This document shows, one piece after another, positions 36,855-46,106 of a DNA stretch of 64,000 nt. Both the position numbers and the translations under genes were made by a program. Position 1 is the stretch's first letter. Each line of letters starts with the position of its first letter. The stretch comes from Pseudoalteromonas distincta. GTDB lineage: Bacteria; Pseudomonadota; Gammaproteobacteria; Enterobacterales; Alteromonadaceae. The notes beneath the pieces are model-generated. The model was not told the origin of the DNA, ran no database searches, and was given only the letters and a program-made list of their open reading frames with translations. The stretch covers positions 1-64,000 of the forward strand of contig NZ_JWIG01000011.1 of NCBI RefSeq assembly GCF_000814675.1, given 5' to 3'.

Positions 36855-37210
36855 GCTTGTGCCTCGTTAATTTTAAAAATTATAATGTTTAGTAAACTAT
36901 AAAATTGGAATATAGCCTTATAAAGCAAATTCCATCCCAAGATGAGTATTTTTTAGTTATTAAAAAATCTTAATGTTTTAAAAGTTAAACCCTTGTGATA
37001 CCTGGGCTTAAGGCAAAGTAAGTTTATTTTTTTTTATTATTATAGAGTTTGATAATTGTGATTGTTAAACCACTTTATGAAGTGTGAAGCGTTTACTCTT
37101 ATATATGCAACAATTACAAAAGCGAAGTTGCTAATAATTTGAAGAAATTATTCTTATTAAATAGTTTTTAGTAAGTAATAAACAGCGAACCGCCCTACTA
37201 TTGGTATTAA
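36855..37210. other. Non-coding region
   Basis: About 355 bp between the receiver gene end and the hydrolase start. It presumably contains the hydrolase promoter and the end of the receiver transcript. TTGGTATTAAT at 37200-37210 resembles a repeat end. Nothing else found. Confidence 0.4.
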
Positions 37211-37639
37211 TCACTTTAAGAAAGATCTAATATTTTCAATTAATACACTTTGCTTAACTGGCTTTAATAACAAACCATTAAATCCCAGCTTTATATATTT
37301 ATTATTACTATTTTCGTTTTCACTAAATGTATGCGCAATAATTTTCGTTGCTGATGCATCAGCGTGCTTTCTTATTTTTAGCATTGCGTCGGTGCCCGTA
37401 AACTGTGGCATGACTATGTCCATTAAAATAATATCGTAAATATTTTGTGAAACCATTAATAGCGCCTCTATTGCACTGGATGCAAAATCTATTAATATGT
37501 TTTCTTCTTTAAGCATTTTTCTTATTACAATTTCTATTAGTAAATCATCATCGACTAAAAGTAGTCGTGTAGTTTTATTTATAGGCTTTACTTTATTAAA
37601 CCCGATAACTTCCGCTGTATTTCCAATAGTGTTATTCAT
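37211..37639 (-). CDS. Stand-alone receiver protein, partner of the hybrid kinase
   Basis: A 142-residue single receiver: acid pair VDDD (30-32), phospho-Asp74 (LMDIVMP), HT at the switch position, and Lys in LLLKPVKQ. It is strikingly similar to the C-terminal receiver of the hybrid kinase upstream: both contain SSAIEALLMVSQ-like, YDIILMDIVMP and TDAMLKI blocks. AAGGTG sits 5 bp before the ATG. It lies beyond a 155 bp inverted-repeat element, at the downstream end of the Tad-like locus. Confidence 0.9.
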   Translation of the reverse strand: MNNTIGNTAEVIGFNKVKPINKTTRLLLVDDDLLIEIVIRKMLKEENILIDFASSAIEALLMVSQNIYDIILMDIVMPQFTGTDAMLKIRKHADASATKIIAHTFSENENSNNKYIKLGFNGLLLKPVKQSVLIENIRSFLK

Positions 37640-37684
37640 TTTTCACCTTATTACTTTTCAGTAATATATTACTGCTAATTTTTA

Positions 37685-37839
37685 ATACCAACCGCTATAA
37701 CTTTTTGAACAAATTAACGAGTAAAATAACTTTATAATGTTGTTAAAATTTCAAATAAAGAAATTAGATATAAAACTTACTAAGTTGTAGCGCTAATTCT
37801 TTCTCGTTAAATAGACCTCTTATGTAAGGCGGTTGGTAT
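37685..37839. repeat. Short inverted-repeat element, ACCAACC variant
   Basis: 155 bp bounded by perfect 11-base inverted repeats ATACCAACCGC / GCGGTTGGTAT. No coding capacity. Placed between the kinase stop and the receiver gene. The ends resemble the ACCAATT elements at 8861 and 11443 but the interior differs. Confidence 0.6.
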
Positions 37840-37845
37840 AGCGGA

Positions 37846-40716
37846 TTACCTTTTTAAAATACGTGCTATTTGGTTTATTAATATGCCTTGTTTTACAGGT
37901 TTTAATAGCATGTCATCAAAGCCCTGGTTTACATATTTAGATTCTGGATCGGGTGTCGATGTATGTGCAATTATTTTAGTTTTAGAATTATCACTGTGTT
38001 TTTTAATTTTTAACATAGCATCAGTTCCTGATAATTCTGGCATTACTATGTCCATTAAAATAATGTCGTAACTGTTTTGAGATACCATCAACATTGCTTC
38101 TATAGCACTGCGCGCGTAATCTATTTTAATGCTCTCATTTTTTAGCATTGCCCTAATAACAATTTCAACCAGTGGATCGTCATCAACCAGTAATAGTGTG
38201 TTTTGTTCTTCATTAGTTAATGGATTAATATTAACTAAATCGGTAGTTATTAATGGACTGTTTAATACTTCTTGTTCATCATCTTTGTTTTGTTTACTCG
38301 CTAGGTTTACCAACATAGAAAGTGATATCGTCGTTTTATTGGCACTACTGCTAATAATTATCGCTTTCCCACCAAGCATTTTAAATATCGAGATAAAAAA
38401 CTTTAACTCTAATGATAAGTCTTTATCATCTATAAAGCGCGTTATATCATCACCCGAAATGCTTTTAAGTTCAGTTATAAAATGGTTAGTGTTGATTAAA
38501 TTACTTAATGAAAAGTCGAGGTTTAAGTAATTACGCGTACTTTCTTTTTTAATCTGAGCGTCAATTGAAAGCGTTGTATTATTTGATGAATCCAAAACCT
38601 CAGTAACTAACTGAATAACCAGTTGAGAAATTAACTTTTCATCGCTTGCTACCGTTAACTCTGGTGTAATATTATTTTTCAAAACTATTTTATTATTTTC
38701 AGCCTCTTTCGTTAAAATTGACATGTTATTATTGATCAGTTTCTTTAGATTTACGTTTTTGGCTTGAAGCTTTAACTTACCTATCTCTGATTTATTTATA
38801 TTTACTAGCTGTTGAATAACACTTTCAAGCTGGTCGCACACATCAGAAATATTCCCTACATTGTTTTTAAATTCGTTAAAGCTTATAGGATCTTTAGATA
38901 TTTCAATTAATGACTTTAAAGATGATAAAGGCGTTTTCAACTGACGGCTAAGCCTTGAAACAAATTTTTCTTTTAATTGATTTGTCTGTTTTGATTTTTC
39001 GAGAACATCAGCGAGTAAACACTCTTTTTGATGTGCCTCTGTATCATCTCTAAAGTAGCAAACAAAACCATTAAAATCTGTATGTCTTTGTAATACGGTT
39101 ATCCACTTCCCGTCTGTAAAACCTATATCTATTAATTGGTTACGATCATTATCAAGCTTATGATGCTCATGGTAATGATTTATAATATTATGCTGTTGCG
39201 CAATACTTATCAGCTGGCTATACGATAGCTGACTGTTTTGTTTATTCACCTGTGCAAATAAAAGATTAAATGCATTGTTAGTAATCACAGGAAATTCGTG
39301 GCTATTAAAAATAGCAAACCCATGTGGCAATGCATCAAGAGAACTTGAAAATAGCTCTTCCCTATTAAGTATTAACTGATTTTTTTGTTTTATTTCATTG
39401 TGTAAACGCCTAGGCAAACGTAAAAAATAGTACACGAATGCGAATACACAAAAGGCGATCAGTCCTAATCTAATTAGGCTATATTTAGTTATTTGTGGAC
39501 GTACTATTTTATTCATTGGTTGCACATGTAAACGCCAAGTAGGTGGAAAACGACTGCTTAAAGCGCTAATACTATTTTTAATTATACTAGGGTTTACTTC
39601 TCCTTGTTTTCCTAAAGTAAACTGTGGTGTTGCTATAAAAACGTTATAATTTTCAGTGTTTAATTTGCCAATAACGGCTTTTAAAAACTTACTTAAATCA
39701 AATGCTGTAAGTGTATAAATAGAGCCTTGTTTAATTTTTATTTCAGAAATTAAAAAGGCTGTATCTGCAACAGTAAATACTTCTACTGCTTGTTTATTCG
39801 CTCTATTATTGAATTTTTCTAACCAGTTTTTAAATCCATACGCGGCTAAATCAAAATTATTTTTTGACCAAAGTGCAAGTTGGTTATACTCAGAATCAAA
39901 CACAACATACCCTTTATAAGTTAAGCTTTGTGAAACCTGACTCTGTACTAAATCATTAAGCTGCTCTTTTGTATAGCTATTTTGGCTTTGTAAAAAGCCT
40001 GCGATAACTAAATCTTTTTGCGATATATATAATCCTTGATTATCAAATCGCTCTAAAGCATTAAATAACGTTTTACGTAATTGCTGAGTTTGTTCATTGT
40101 AATTACTTTGCAGCTCCTTTTTTTCTATAGTATAAAGCAGTAATGCAGTGAATGAGCATAATACTAATGCAATTAAGAATGCGACGGGCGCTAAACTAAA
40201 TACATGAATATACTTTTCCCCATAATTTTTTTTCACAGGATTAGTAATTTGATTACTTACTGAATCTGAATTTTTATTTAACTGTGTCTGCAATAATTGA
40301 GCAAATGAAATAAACTGATCTTTTTGTGAACCTATTAATGTTTTAGGTGCTAAATCAGCCATCAGCACTACGCCAATTAATTTATTAGTGACACTATAAA
40401 TTGGATATTGTGCATAAAAACGAATTAATTTGTGCGTGTTGTTTGATACATCATCAAAAAAGGTATCTTCAAATAAATATAGTTTTTCTTGTGTGCAGCG
40501 TTGTTGATAGCTTAATAACTCATTTTCGACGCTTTCTATATCGTTGCAGGTTATTAACTGGTCTGAATAAACCTCTCTAAAATCGATAAATTTAACAATT
40601 GGAACATCATAAAACTGTTTTAATAGCGTTAGCGTTTCTTTAATTTCTGTTGATATTTCATCAGTTGGTGTATCTGCTAAATTAGCATGTGAGGTAAATA
40701 TATTTGAGGCGTTCAT
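37846..40716 (-). CDS. Hybrid sensor kinase with degenerate kinase core
   Basis: A 956-residue protein. Order: GAF-like domain (20-150), membrane helix (about 175-198), extracytoplasmic sensor of about 220 residues, second membrane helix (about 425-448), PAS-like domain (460-585), HisKA-like helix, HATPase-like region, and a receiver (840-955). The H-box reads SRQLKTP where SHELRTP is usual, so the phospho-histidine is missing. The N-box Asn residues are Gln and Glu, and no DxGxG is seen. The receiver keeps its Asp and Lys. The ATG at 40716 overlaps the preceding stop (ATGA) with AAGGAG upstream, so the gene is coupled to the Tad-like operon. Confidence 0.85.
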   Translation of the reverse strand: MNASNIFTSHANLADTPTDEISTEIKETLTLLKQFYDVPIVKFIDFREVYSDQLITCNDIESVENELLSYQQRCTQEKLYLFEDTFFDDVSNNTHKLIRFYAQYPIYSVTNKLIGVVLMADLAPKTLIGSQKDQFISFAQLLQTQLNKNSDSVSNQITNPVKKNYGEKYIHVFSLAPVAFLIALVLCSFTALLLYTIEKKELQSNYNEQTQQLRKTLFNALERFDNQGLYISQKDLVIAGFLQSQNSYTKEQLNDLVQSQVSQSLTYKGYVVFDSEYNQLALWSKNNFDLAAYGFKNWLEKFNNRANKQAVEVFTVADTAFLISEIKIKQGSIYTLTAFDLSKFLKAVIGKLNTENYNVFIATPQFTLGKQGEVNPSIIKNSISALSSRFPPTWRLHVQPMNKIVRPQITKYSLIRLGLIAFCVFAFVYYFLRLPRRLHNEIKQKNQLILNREELFSSSLDALPHGFAIFNSHEFPVITNNAFNLLFAQVNKQNSQLSYSQLISIAQQHNIINHYHEHHKLDNDRNQLIDIGFTDGKWITVLQRHTDFNGFVCYFRDDTEAHQKECLLADVLEKSKQTNQLKEKFVSRLSRQLKTPLSSLKSLIEISKDPISFNEFKNNVGNISDVCDQLESVIQQLVNINKSEIGKLKLQAKNVNLKKLINNNMSILTKEAENNKIVLKNNITPELTVASDEKLISQLVIQLVTEVLDSSNNTTLSIDAQIKKESTRNYLNLDFSLSNLINTNHFITELKSISGDDITRFIDDKDLSLELKFFISIFKMLGGKAIIISSSANKTTISLSMLVNLASKQNKDDEQEVLNSPLITTDLVNINPLTNEEQNTLLLVDDDPLVEIVIRAMLKNESIKIDYARSAIEAMLMVSQNSYDIILMDIVMPELSGTDAMLKIKKHSDNSKTKIIAHTSTPDPESKYVNQGFDDMLLKPVKQGILINQIARILKR

Positions 40717-41885
40717 TGACGTTCTCCTTCCCCTTTTGGGGGAGTATGTATCCACGTTGTACTGTTTTGACCGCTATGTACTGGCAGTAAAACTTTAAAT
40801 GGTGGTGTTAAGCTACTAAGTGCAGGTTCGCCTGTGGTGATATTTATTACTTGTTCTGCATTAACTAAATTAAGTGATGTTTTGCAATATGTAATACCTG
40901 GCTCAATCCCTATTAAGCTCAGTGTTTCACTAATGATAAGGTTATTTACTAAATCGATACCAGCGAGCTCAAATGTAGTTTGTAAAATAGTGAAGACGAG
41001 TGTCTCTACAATGTTTTCATCTTCTTCTAAGCGTGTACCTTCTGGGCAGCAGATTGTGCCAAGCTCTATGTCAAAGTTTGTTCCAACTGCAACTCCAACG
41101 AACTTAAGTGCTTTAAGTGCATCTTTTAAAAGAGATTCTACTTCAGGTAAGTATAAATCAAGTATGTCGCCTTGCGATTCGTACCCTGTTTGACATGTGT
41201 CACATGATACCGCCAACTCTCGACCATCGGTCCCTACAAGCGGACGACCCAAAGCAGTCACTCCAACTAAACAACTGCTGTCGGCCGGTTGCTTATCTAT
41301 TTCAAAGCTTTCACAAGGTGAGCCTGTTACTACTTTTTGCGATACATAACGAGATAGAATTTGTTCACTATTAGCAGGGCATTGTTGTGGCGTACTTCTT
41401 AATAACTGACCAATAACGGTGTTACCTAACTGCCCTATTGCATAATTTGGACCTTGCTGCAGCGCATTTATATAACTTACATTACCGGTATTATTTAGTT
41501 TACTCACACCTTGGCTGTCTGTTGCTTCGTCGCTTAAGCCCTTTAAACACGGGTTACCTTGGCAATTTGGAGCATCGTAATAAACAGCTTCCCGCGAGGT
41601 AAACCTATCATCTCTTATGCCTATTAATGCCCTGTACGTGTTGTTTGCTCCCCTGTCTGTATAAAAAATGAGTGGTGCTTGATGCTCATCAAAACTTACT
41701 GCAATACCGAGTGGTCTATTGTTAGCATCAACTACAGTAATTTGATTATCGACCTTAGTTTGATGGCGCTTAATAAGGGCATCCCTTACTAAAATCACCC
41801 CACCAATTGAGCCAATAATTAAAATAGTTATAATTAAAATAAGCTCAATAGTAAGTATGTACCCTTGTTGATAATGCTTTTTCAT
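40713..41885 (-). CDS. Large pilin-like Tad-locus protein
   Basis: A 390-residue protein with a prepilin-like start: KKHYQQG then YILTIELILIITILIIGSIGG, a basic leader, Gly cleavage site, hydrophobic helix and Glu at +6. The exported part has ten cysteines (pairs such as SCDTC and ICCPEG), suggesting disulfides. It has the position of a TadG/TadE-like minor component, or could be a tip adhesin, but I do not recognise a family. The gene is 9 bp after tadC and its TGA overlaps the kinase ATG. Pilin processing would need a peptidase encoded elsewhere. Confidence 0.7.
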   Translation of the reverse strand: MKKHYQQGYILTIELILIITILIIGSIGGVILVRDALIKRHQTKVDNQITVVDANNRPLGIAVSFDEHQAPLIFYTDRGANNTYRALIGIRDDRFTSREAVYYDAPNCQGNPCLKGLSDEATDSQGVSKLNNTGNVSYINALQQGPNYAIGQLGNTVIGQLLRSTPQQCPANSEQILSRYVSQKVVTGSPCESFEIDKQPADSSCLVGVTALGRPLVGTDGRELAVSCDTCQTGYESQGDILDLYLPEVESLLKDALKALKFVGVAVGTNFDIELGTICCPEGTRLEEDENIVETLVFTILQTTFELAGIDLVNNLIISETLSLIGIEPGITYCKTSLNLVNAEQVINITTGEPALSSLTPPFKVLLPVHSGQNSTTWIHTPPKGEGERQ

Positions 41886-41894
41886 ATCAGGCTC

Positions 41895-42710
41895 CTATAA
41901 CACTTCTACAAGCATTTTAAGTACGTTCATTACTTGTAATGCTGCGGGAAAAAACACCAATACCAAAAACATCGGAAAACAAATTAAGATAATGGGAAAG
42001 GTTGTGTGCATCGCTTTTTTGTTTACCTTTTTAGCGAGTAAAATGTTCTTTTTTAAAGCTAGGCCTTCAAGTTGAGCCTCTACTGCTTGGATAAGTGGCG
42101 TACCAAGTTTTGACCCTATTAACATTAAGTTTGCGAGTTTTTTAATTCCTAATACGCCGGTTCTTTCAAAAAGTGAATTAAATGCAAATTCACGATCTTT
42201 ACCTGCGCTTAGTTCGAATAAAAATAACTTTAGCTCTTTGTATAATGGGTGTTTTTGACTTAATCCATGATCAACTGCTAGTGCAAATGAACGCTCTAGT
42301 GAAAATCCAGCGCGCATGTAAACCAGTAACACCCGTAAAAAAAACTCTAAGCTATTATTTATAAAGGTTTTACGTTGATTTTTACGTAATAAAAACCAGC
42401 ATTCGGGTGCAAAAAAACACATAAAACACAGTAATAATTTAATCGATTGGCTCAGCTCATACCCTGTTAGTTCTATAACTGTAAATGCACTAAAAGTAGC
42501 AGCCACTTTAAAGCAGTACAGGCTTATTAATATTTTATTAATTTGAATTCCTGCTTGTCTTAATTGACGTTTAGAGATGATGATTAGCGGATACCAATTA
42601 ATGTTTTTAGTATCGGGTTTATCTAATTCGACTTTAAGAGATTGCCTATGAATATGGATAAACGAGCCCATACTTACTAAAAGTCCGATAAGTAAAAGTA
42701 TATCAATCAT
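41895..42710 (-). CDS. tadC: Tad inner-membrane platform protein TadC
   Basis: A type II secretion F-domain protein that forms the inner-membrane platform of type IVc pili with TadB. Membrane segments near residues 5, 75-105 and 240-270. The cytoplasmic F-domain has VYMRAGFSLERSFALAVDHG and SKLGTPLIQAVEAQ. Its ATG overlaps the tadB stop by 4 bp. Confidence 0.87.
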   Translation of the reverse strand: MIDILLLIGLLVSMGSFIHIHRQSLKVELDKPDTKNINWYPLIIISKRQLRQAGIQINKILISLYCFKVAATFSAFTVIELTGYELSQSIKLLLCFMCFFAPECWFLLRKNQRKTFINNSLEFFLRVLLVYMRAGFSLERSFALAVDHGLSQKHPLYKELKLFLFELSAGKDREFAFNSLFERTGVLGIKKLANLMLIGSKLGTPLIQAVEAQLEGLALKKNILLAKKVNKKAMHTTFPIILICFPMFLVLVFFPAALQVMNVLKMLVEVL

Positions 42711-43582
42711 AATGTTACCCTTAAGCTAAGGCGTAGCCATAAAAAGCCAAATAGCTGACAAAGAAGCGCAACCGTTATAAATGCAATCCCATTAGGATCG
42801 TTTAATAAAGGTTCAAACCAGGTTGGATCGGTATAGCTAAATAAAGGAATTAGTGCGTAAGGTAAAAAACCACTAAATACAGCAGCGTACTTAGTACCCG
42901 AAAGCTTTGCTTTTAGCTGTTGGCGGTCGAGGGTCCGAAGCGACATCATGTTGCATACGCTTTTTAGCATGTCAGTTAAATCGCACTGGCTTTGTGTATG
43001 TGTGATGATGCTATGAGCAAATAATCTTACGGTCTCGCAGTTGTATCTTTCAATTAACGGAGCAAACGACGTTTCGGCATCACTACCCATGCTCATGCGT
43101 TGTAATAGCAAAGAGCTTTGTTTTTTTATATATGGGTCAGCATGTTCATCAGCAAACTGCATTGATTGTTGTAGCGACAGCCCCGTACTTAAACACGATT
43201 GTACGGTTTCAATAAATTCTAAAAAATGATGCTCAAATTTTGCTAATTTATAATGAGCCAAGTCAATCACAGTTATAAAACAGGTTACAAAAACCACGAT
43301 TGAAATAATAAATGCGCTGGTTGATGCCTCAGGGTAATATAATTTAGCTAAAAACCATGAACTACTAGAGAGCGAGCACGCCATGCTTATAAACCAAGCG
43401 TTACTTATGTTTAAGCCTAGTACTCGTAGTGACAAAGTAAGGACGTCTTTTTCTTCTAAAATATCTACCTTTTTAGCGCTCTGGTTACTTTTATTTTTAG
43501 CATACAAAGAAACCAACACACTAGCTGCAAGTACAAAAGTAATAACCGCCGCTATAGCTAACAAATAATCAAGTTTAGTCAT
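42707..43582 (-). CDS. tadB: Tad inner-membrane platform protein TadB
   Basis: A second F-domain platform protein of 291 residues. Membrane segments near residues 8-28, 65-110 and 235-290. F-domain LSTGLSLQQSMQFADEH and ERYNCETVRLFAHSI, with HTQSQCDLTDMLKSV. It overlaps the tadA stop by 8 bp, implying translational coupling in the order tadA-tadB-tadC. Confidence 0.87.
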   Translation of the reverse strand: MTKLDYLLAIAAVITFVLAASVLVSLYAKNKSNQSAKKVDILEEKDVLTLSLRVLGLNISNAWFISMACSLSSSSWFLAKLYYPEASTSAFIISIVVFVTCFITVIDLAHYKLAKFEHHFLEFIETVQSCLSTGLSLQQSMQFADEHADPYIKKQSSLLLQRMSMGSDAETSFAPLIERYNCETVRLFAHSIITHTQSQCDLTDMLKSVCNMMSLRTLDRQQLKAKLSGTKYAAVFSGFLPYALIPLFSYTDPTWFEPLLNDPNGIAFITVALLCQLFGFLWLRLSLRVTL

Positions 43583-44873
43583 TGTTAGCCTCCGGGTTAT
43601 TGTGCAGTAATGCTTTTAATTCTTTTGCATTTGCGCCTTGGCCTTTCATAAACTCAATAACACTTGAGTTATCTATTAGCTCACTTTGAACAGGCTCTGC
43701 TTCGTTAATACTATAAAGCGGGCTAAAATGTGCGCCGCCATTAACACGCTTAATTTCACCAATACTTTTTAGAGTTCGGGTGCCATTAGTTGAGCGAGAA
43801 ACATGCACTATAAGTTGAATACTAGACGCAATTAGCGAACTTGTATGTGTATCACTCAGTTGTGCATTGTGTAACTGCACTAAAGTAGATAAACGAATAA
43901 CGGCATCATTTGCGCTGTTAGCATGTATGGTCGTCATCGAACCTTGGTGACCACAGTTCATTGCTTGGAGCATATCGATTACTTCGCCAGAGCGTACCTC
44001 ACCTACAAGTATTCTATCTGCGCGCATTCTTAGGGCTGCTTTTACTAAATCTCTTAGGCTTACTGCACCTTTACCATCGCTGTTTGTGTCGTGGGCTTCT
44101 AATTGCACAACGTGGTTGTGATGCAAATTAAGCTCAGCACTTTCTTCAATGGTTACAACTCGTTCATTTGGGTTAATTGAGTTAGCAAGTACGTTTAATA
44201 ATGAGGTTTTACCAGCCCCCGCATTGCCACACACTAAAATATTAACGCCTGTTTTAACTGCGCTTTTTAAAAATGATAAGATGTTTTTATCTAAAAAATG
44301 GTTATTAACTAAAAAGTCATCGTTTATTTTTTTATGATTAAATTTACGAATCGATACAATCGCGGCGCTGGTACACGCAGGCGGTACAATAATATGAACT
44401 CGGCTACCATCTTTTAGTTTGCCATCAACAATCGGCATAAGCGCATTGACTTGTCGGCCACAGCCATCAAGTAAGCGATCAACAAATCGGCGTAAATGGC
44501 GTTCGTCATCAAACTTACTGGCTGTGCAAAGTAGTTTGCCTTGTTTATCAATCCAAATATCTTGAGTGTCGTTTATTAAAATATCACTTACCTGATCGTC
44601 CAGCATAAACTGTGCAATAGGACCTAGGCCTTGAATTTCATCAAATACAGCCTGAACAACCTGCTCTTGTTGATGTTGGTTAAATGAAGATTGATTAAAT
44701 TGTGGAATTTCACTGCACAGTGCAGAGATTTTTTCGAGAACATTACTTGATAAAAGTGCGGTTGGTTCTTGTTCGTACTCTTCGATAACGGCATCATGCA
44801 ATAGCTTTTTAAGCTCTTCAAAGGTACTTAAACTGGTTTGAACTTCTTCATGTTTGCTTGATAAATTAAACAT
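43575..44873 (-). CDS. tadA: Tad secretion ATPase TadA (CpaF)
   Basis: A cytoplasmic hexameric ATPase that powers pilus assembly. Walker A GNAGAGKTSL near residue 220, Asp box TIEESAELNL, Walker B RADRILVGEVRSGEV near 285, His box HQGSMTTIHANS near 313. The N-terminal domain has LGPIAQFMLDDQVSDILIND, usual for TadA/CpaF. At 432 residues it is the family's size. It is 6 bp from cpaB. Confidence 0.95.
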   Translation of the reverse strand: MFNLSSKHEEVQTSLSTFEELKKLLHDAVIEEYEQEPTALLSSNVLEKISALCSEIPQFNQSSFNQHQQEQVVQAVFDEIQGLGPIAQFMLDDQVSDILINDTQDIWIDKQGKLLCTASKFDDERHLRRFVDRLLDGCGRQVNALMPIVDGKLKDGSRVHIIVPPACTSAAIVSIRKFNHKKINDDFLVNNHFLDKNILSFLKSAVKTGVNILVCGNAGAGKTSLLNVLANSINPNERVVTIEESAELNLHHNHVVQLEAHDTNSDGKGAVSLRDLVKAALRMRADRILVGEVRSGEVIDMLQAMNCGHQGSMTTIHANSANDAVIRLSTLVQLHNAQLSDTHTSSLIASSIQLIVHVSRSTNGTRTLKSIGEIKRVNGGAHFSPLYSINEAEPVQSELIDNSSVIEFMKGQGANAKELKALLHNNPEANND

Positions 44874-44879
44874 AAAAAC

Positions 44880-45647
44880 TCACTTAGCTACATATACAGC
44901 TTCATTTTTAACGCCTTTAACCACTTCGATTGTGCGACTGGTTTGTAAGCGTGAAAAGTTTTGCAAACGACCTTGTTCAATGTCATAAGCGCTATGCACA
45001 ATAATTGAAACTTTGTCGGCATTATCTATACCCGCCAACGAATAAACATCTTTTGGAAGTACCGCAAGGACTAACGAAACACCGCCTGTAGCAGAATTAG
45101 ACTCTTTAGCTAAGTTATCCATTACGCCATTTTTTTCGGCCTGCGATTTAGGGCCTTTTGAAACACCAATGAGCTGTACATCACGGGCAACTGTTCTTAC
45201 TAGACGATTAGTTTTAGCGACTATGTCGAGTCGGTCACCTTTGTGTATACGCGAAAGCGGAATATCTAAGGTGTTTAATTTTAAAGTATATAAAACACGC
45301 CCTGCTGGTATGGCTTCTGACAAATTTTGGCTTTTCGCTCTAATAAAATCTGTGTCAAATAATGGTTGTTCAACCATTTTATTAGTTGCTAATTTTTGAC
45401 CAATTAATGCACGTGGGTTTTGAACGCTCAGTGCAATATTTGAATAGTTATTTGGATCTATACTCTTTTGCTCTACATCGTGAACGGTTACTGTTTGACC
45501 GGCCGACATATTTTTATTTACTACCCAGGCTGTTACGCTATTTTCATCGTTTACCTGTCTAATACCCAAAGCCGAAGCTAACATGCCAGAGGTGATGAGT
45601 AATGTGAGAGCCGCTGTGGTTGCGCCTTTGTTACTTTTACTTTTCAT
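44880..45647 (-). CDS. cpaB: Tad periplasmic protein CpaB (RcpC)
   Basis: A periplasmic protein with an N-terminal membrane anchor (residues 8-28), a SAF domain (NKNMSAGQTVTVHDVEQKSI, AIPAGRVLYTLKL) and a RcpC-type domain (GDRLDIVAKTNRL). It is thought to act near the secretin in type IVc pilus assembly. AGGAGG-like TGGAGGAAT before the ATG. A hairpin separates it from the pilin-like gene upstream. Confidence 0.88.
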   Translation of the reverse strand: MKSKSNKGATTAALTLLITSGMLASALGIRQVNDENSVTAWVVNKNMSAGQTVTVHDVEQKSIDPNNYSNIALSVQNPRALIGQKLATNKMVEQPLFDTDFIRAKSQNLSEAIPAGRVLYTLKLNTLDIPLSRIHKGDRLDIVAKTNRLVRTVARDVQLIGVSKGPKSQAEKNGVMDNLAKESNSATGGVSLVLAVLPKDVYSLAGIDNADKVSIIVHSAYDIEQGRLQNFSRLQTSRTIEVVKGVKNEAVYVAK

Positions 45648-45669
45648 AATATTCCTCCAGAGTAACTTT

Positions 45670-45693
45670 CACTGCCACACTTTTGTGGCAGTG
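45670..45693 (-). other. Hairpin between pilin-like gene and cpaB
   Basis: A perfect 10-base stem CACTGCCACA / TGTGGCAGTG with a 4-base loop and no T-run. Suited to reduce read-through or protect the pilin message so that the pilin is made in excess. Confidence 0.65.
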
Positions 45694-45716
45694 AGCCTTA
45701 AGCTTGGTATTCAAAC

Positions 45717-46106
45717 TTAGTTACCTTGTGAACCGCCTGCCGTTGTACGTGTTGCAGCATCACCACTTGGTGTTGCACTAATAAGTGCCGCATTTTCACT
45801 AAAGTCTGATGCAACAAAAGTGAATGAACTACCATCGCCTGCGTACACATCAACTGAATCTACAAAGCCTGAGCCAGACACTTCAGCTGTACCTTCGGCG
45901 TTAATCATCCCGTCAAATACATAGCTTTGGTCAAGTGAGCCAATTGCTTCAGCTACATCTTCAAGTTCGCTGGTTACCGAGTCACGTAATGTAGATAAAC
46001 CAATTACAAGTGCCGCTACCATTGAAGTAGAAAGAATGATTAGCTCTGACGTTAGTACAAAACCTTTTTGCTTTTTGCTATTTAAGTTATGTTTAATAGT
46101 TTTCAT
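45717..46106 (-). CDS. Small pilin-like protein of the Tad-like locus
   Basis: A 129-residue protein with a basic leader (MKTIKHNLNSKKQKG), then FVLTSELIILSTSMVAALVIGLSTL as hydrophobic stem, and a Gly/Ser/Ala/Thr-rich end. If cut after Gly, Glu is at +6, not +5 as in Flp pilins (GxxxxEY) or type IVa pilins. It is the first gene upstream of cpaB-tadABC, the usual place of the major pilin, so I infer that role. The ATG at 46106 has AAAGG 9 bp upstream; an earlier start at 46163 is rejected. Confidence 0.72.
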   Translation of the reverse strand: MKTIKHNLNSKKQKGFVLTSELIILSTSMVAALVIGLSTLRDSVTSELEDVAEAIGSLDQSYVFDGMINAEGTAEVSGSGFVDSVDVYAGDGSSFTFVASDFSENAALISATPSGDAATRTTAGGSQGN

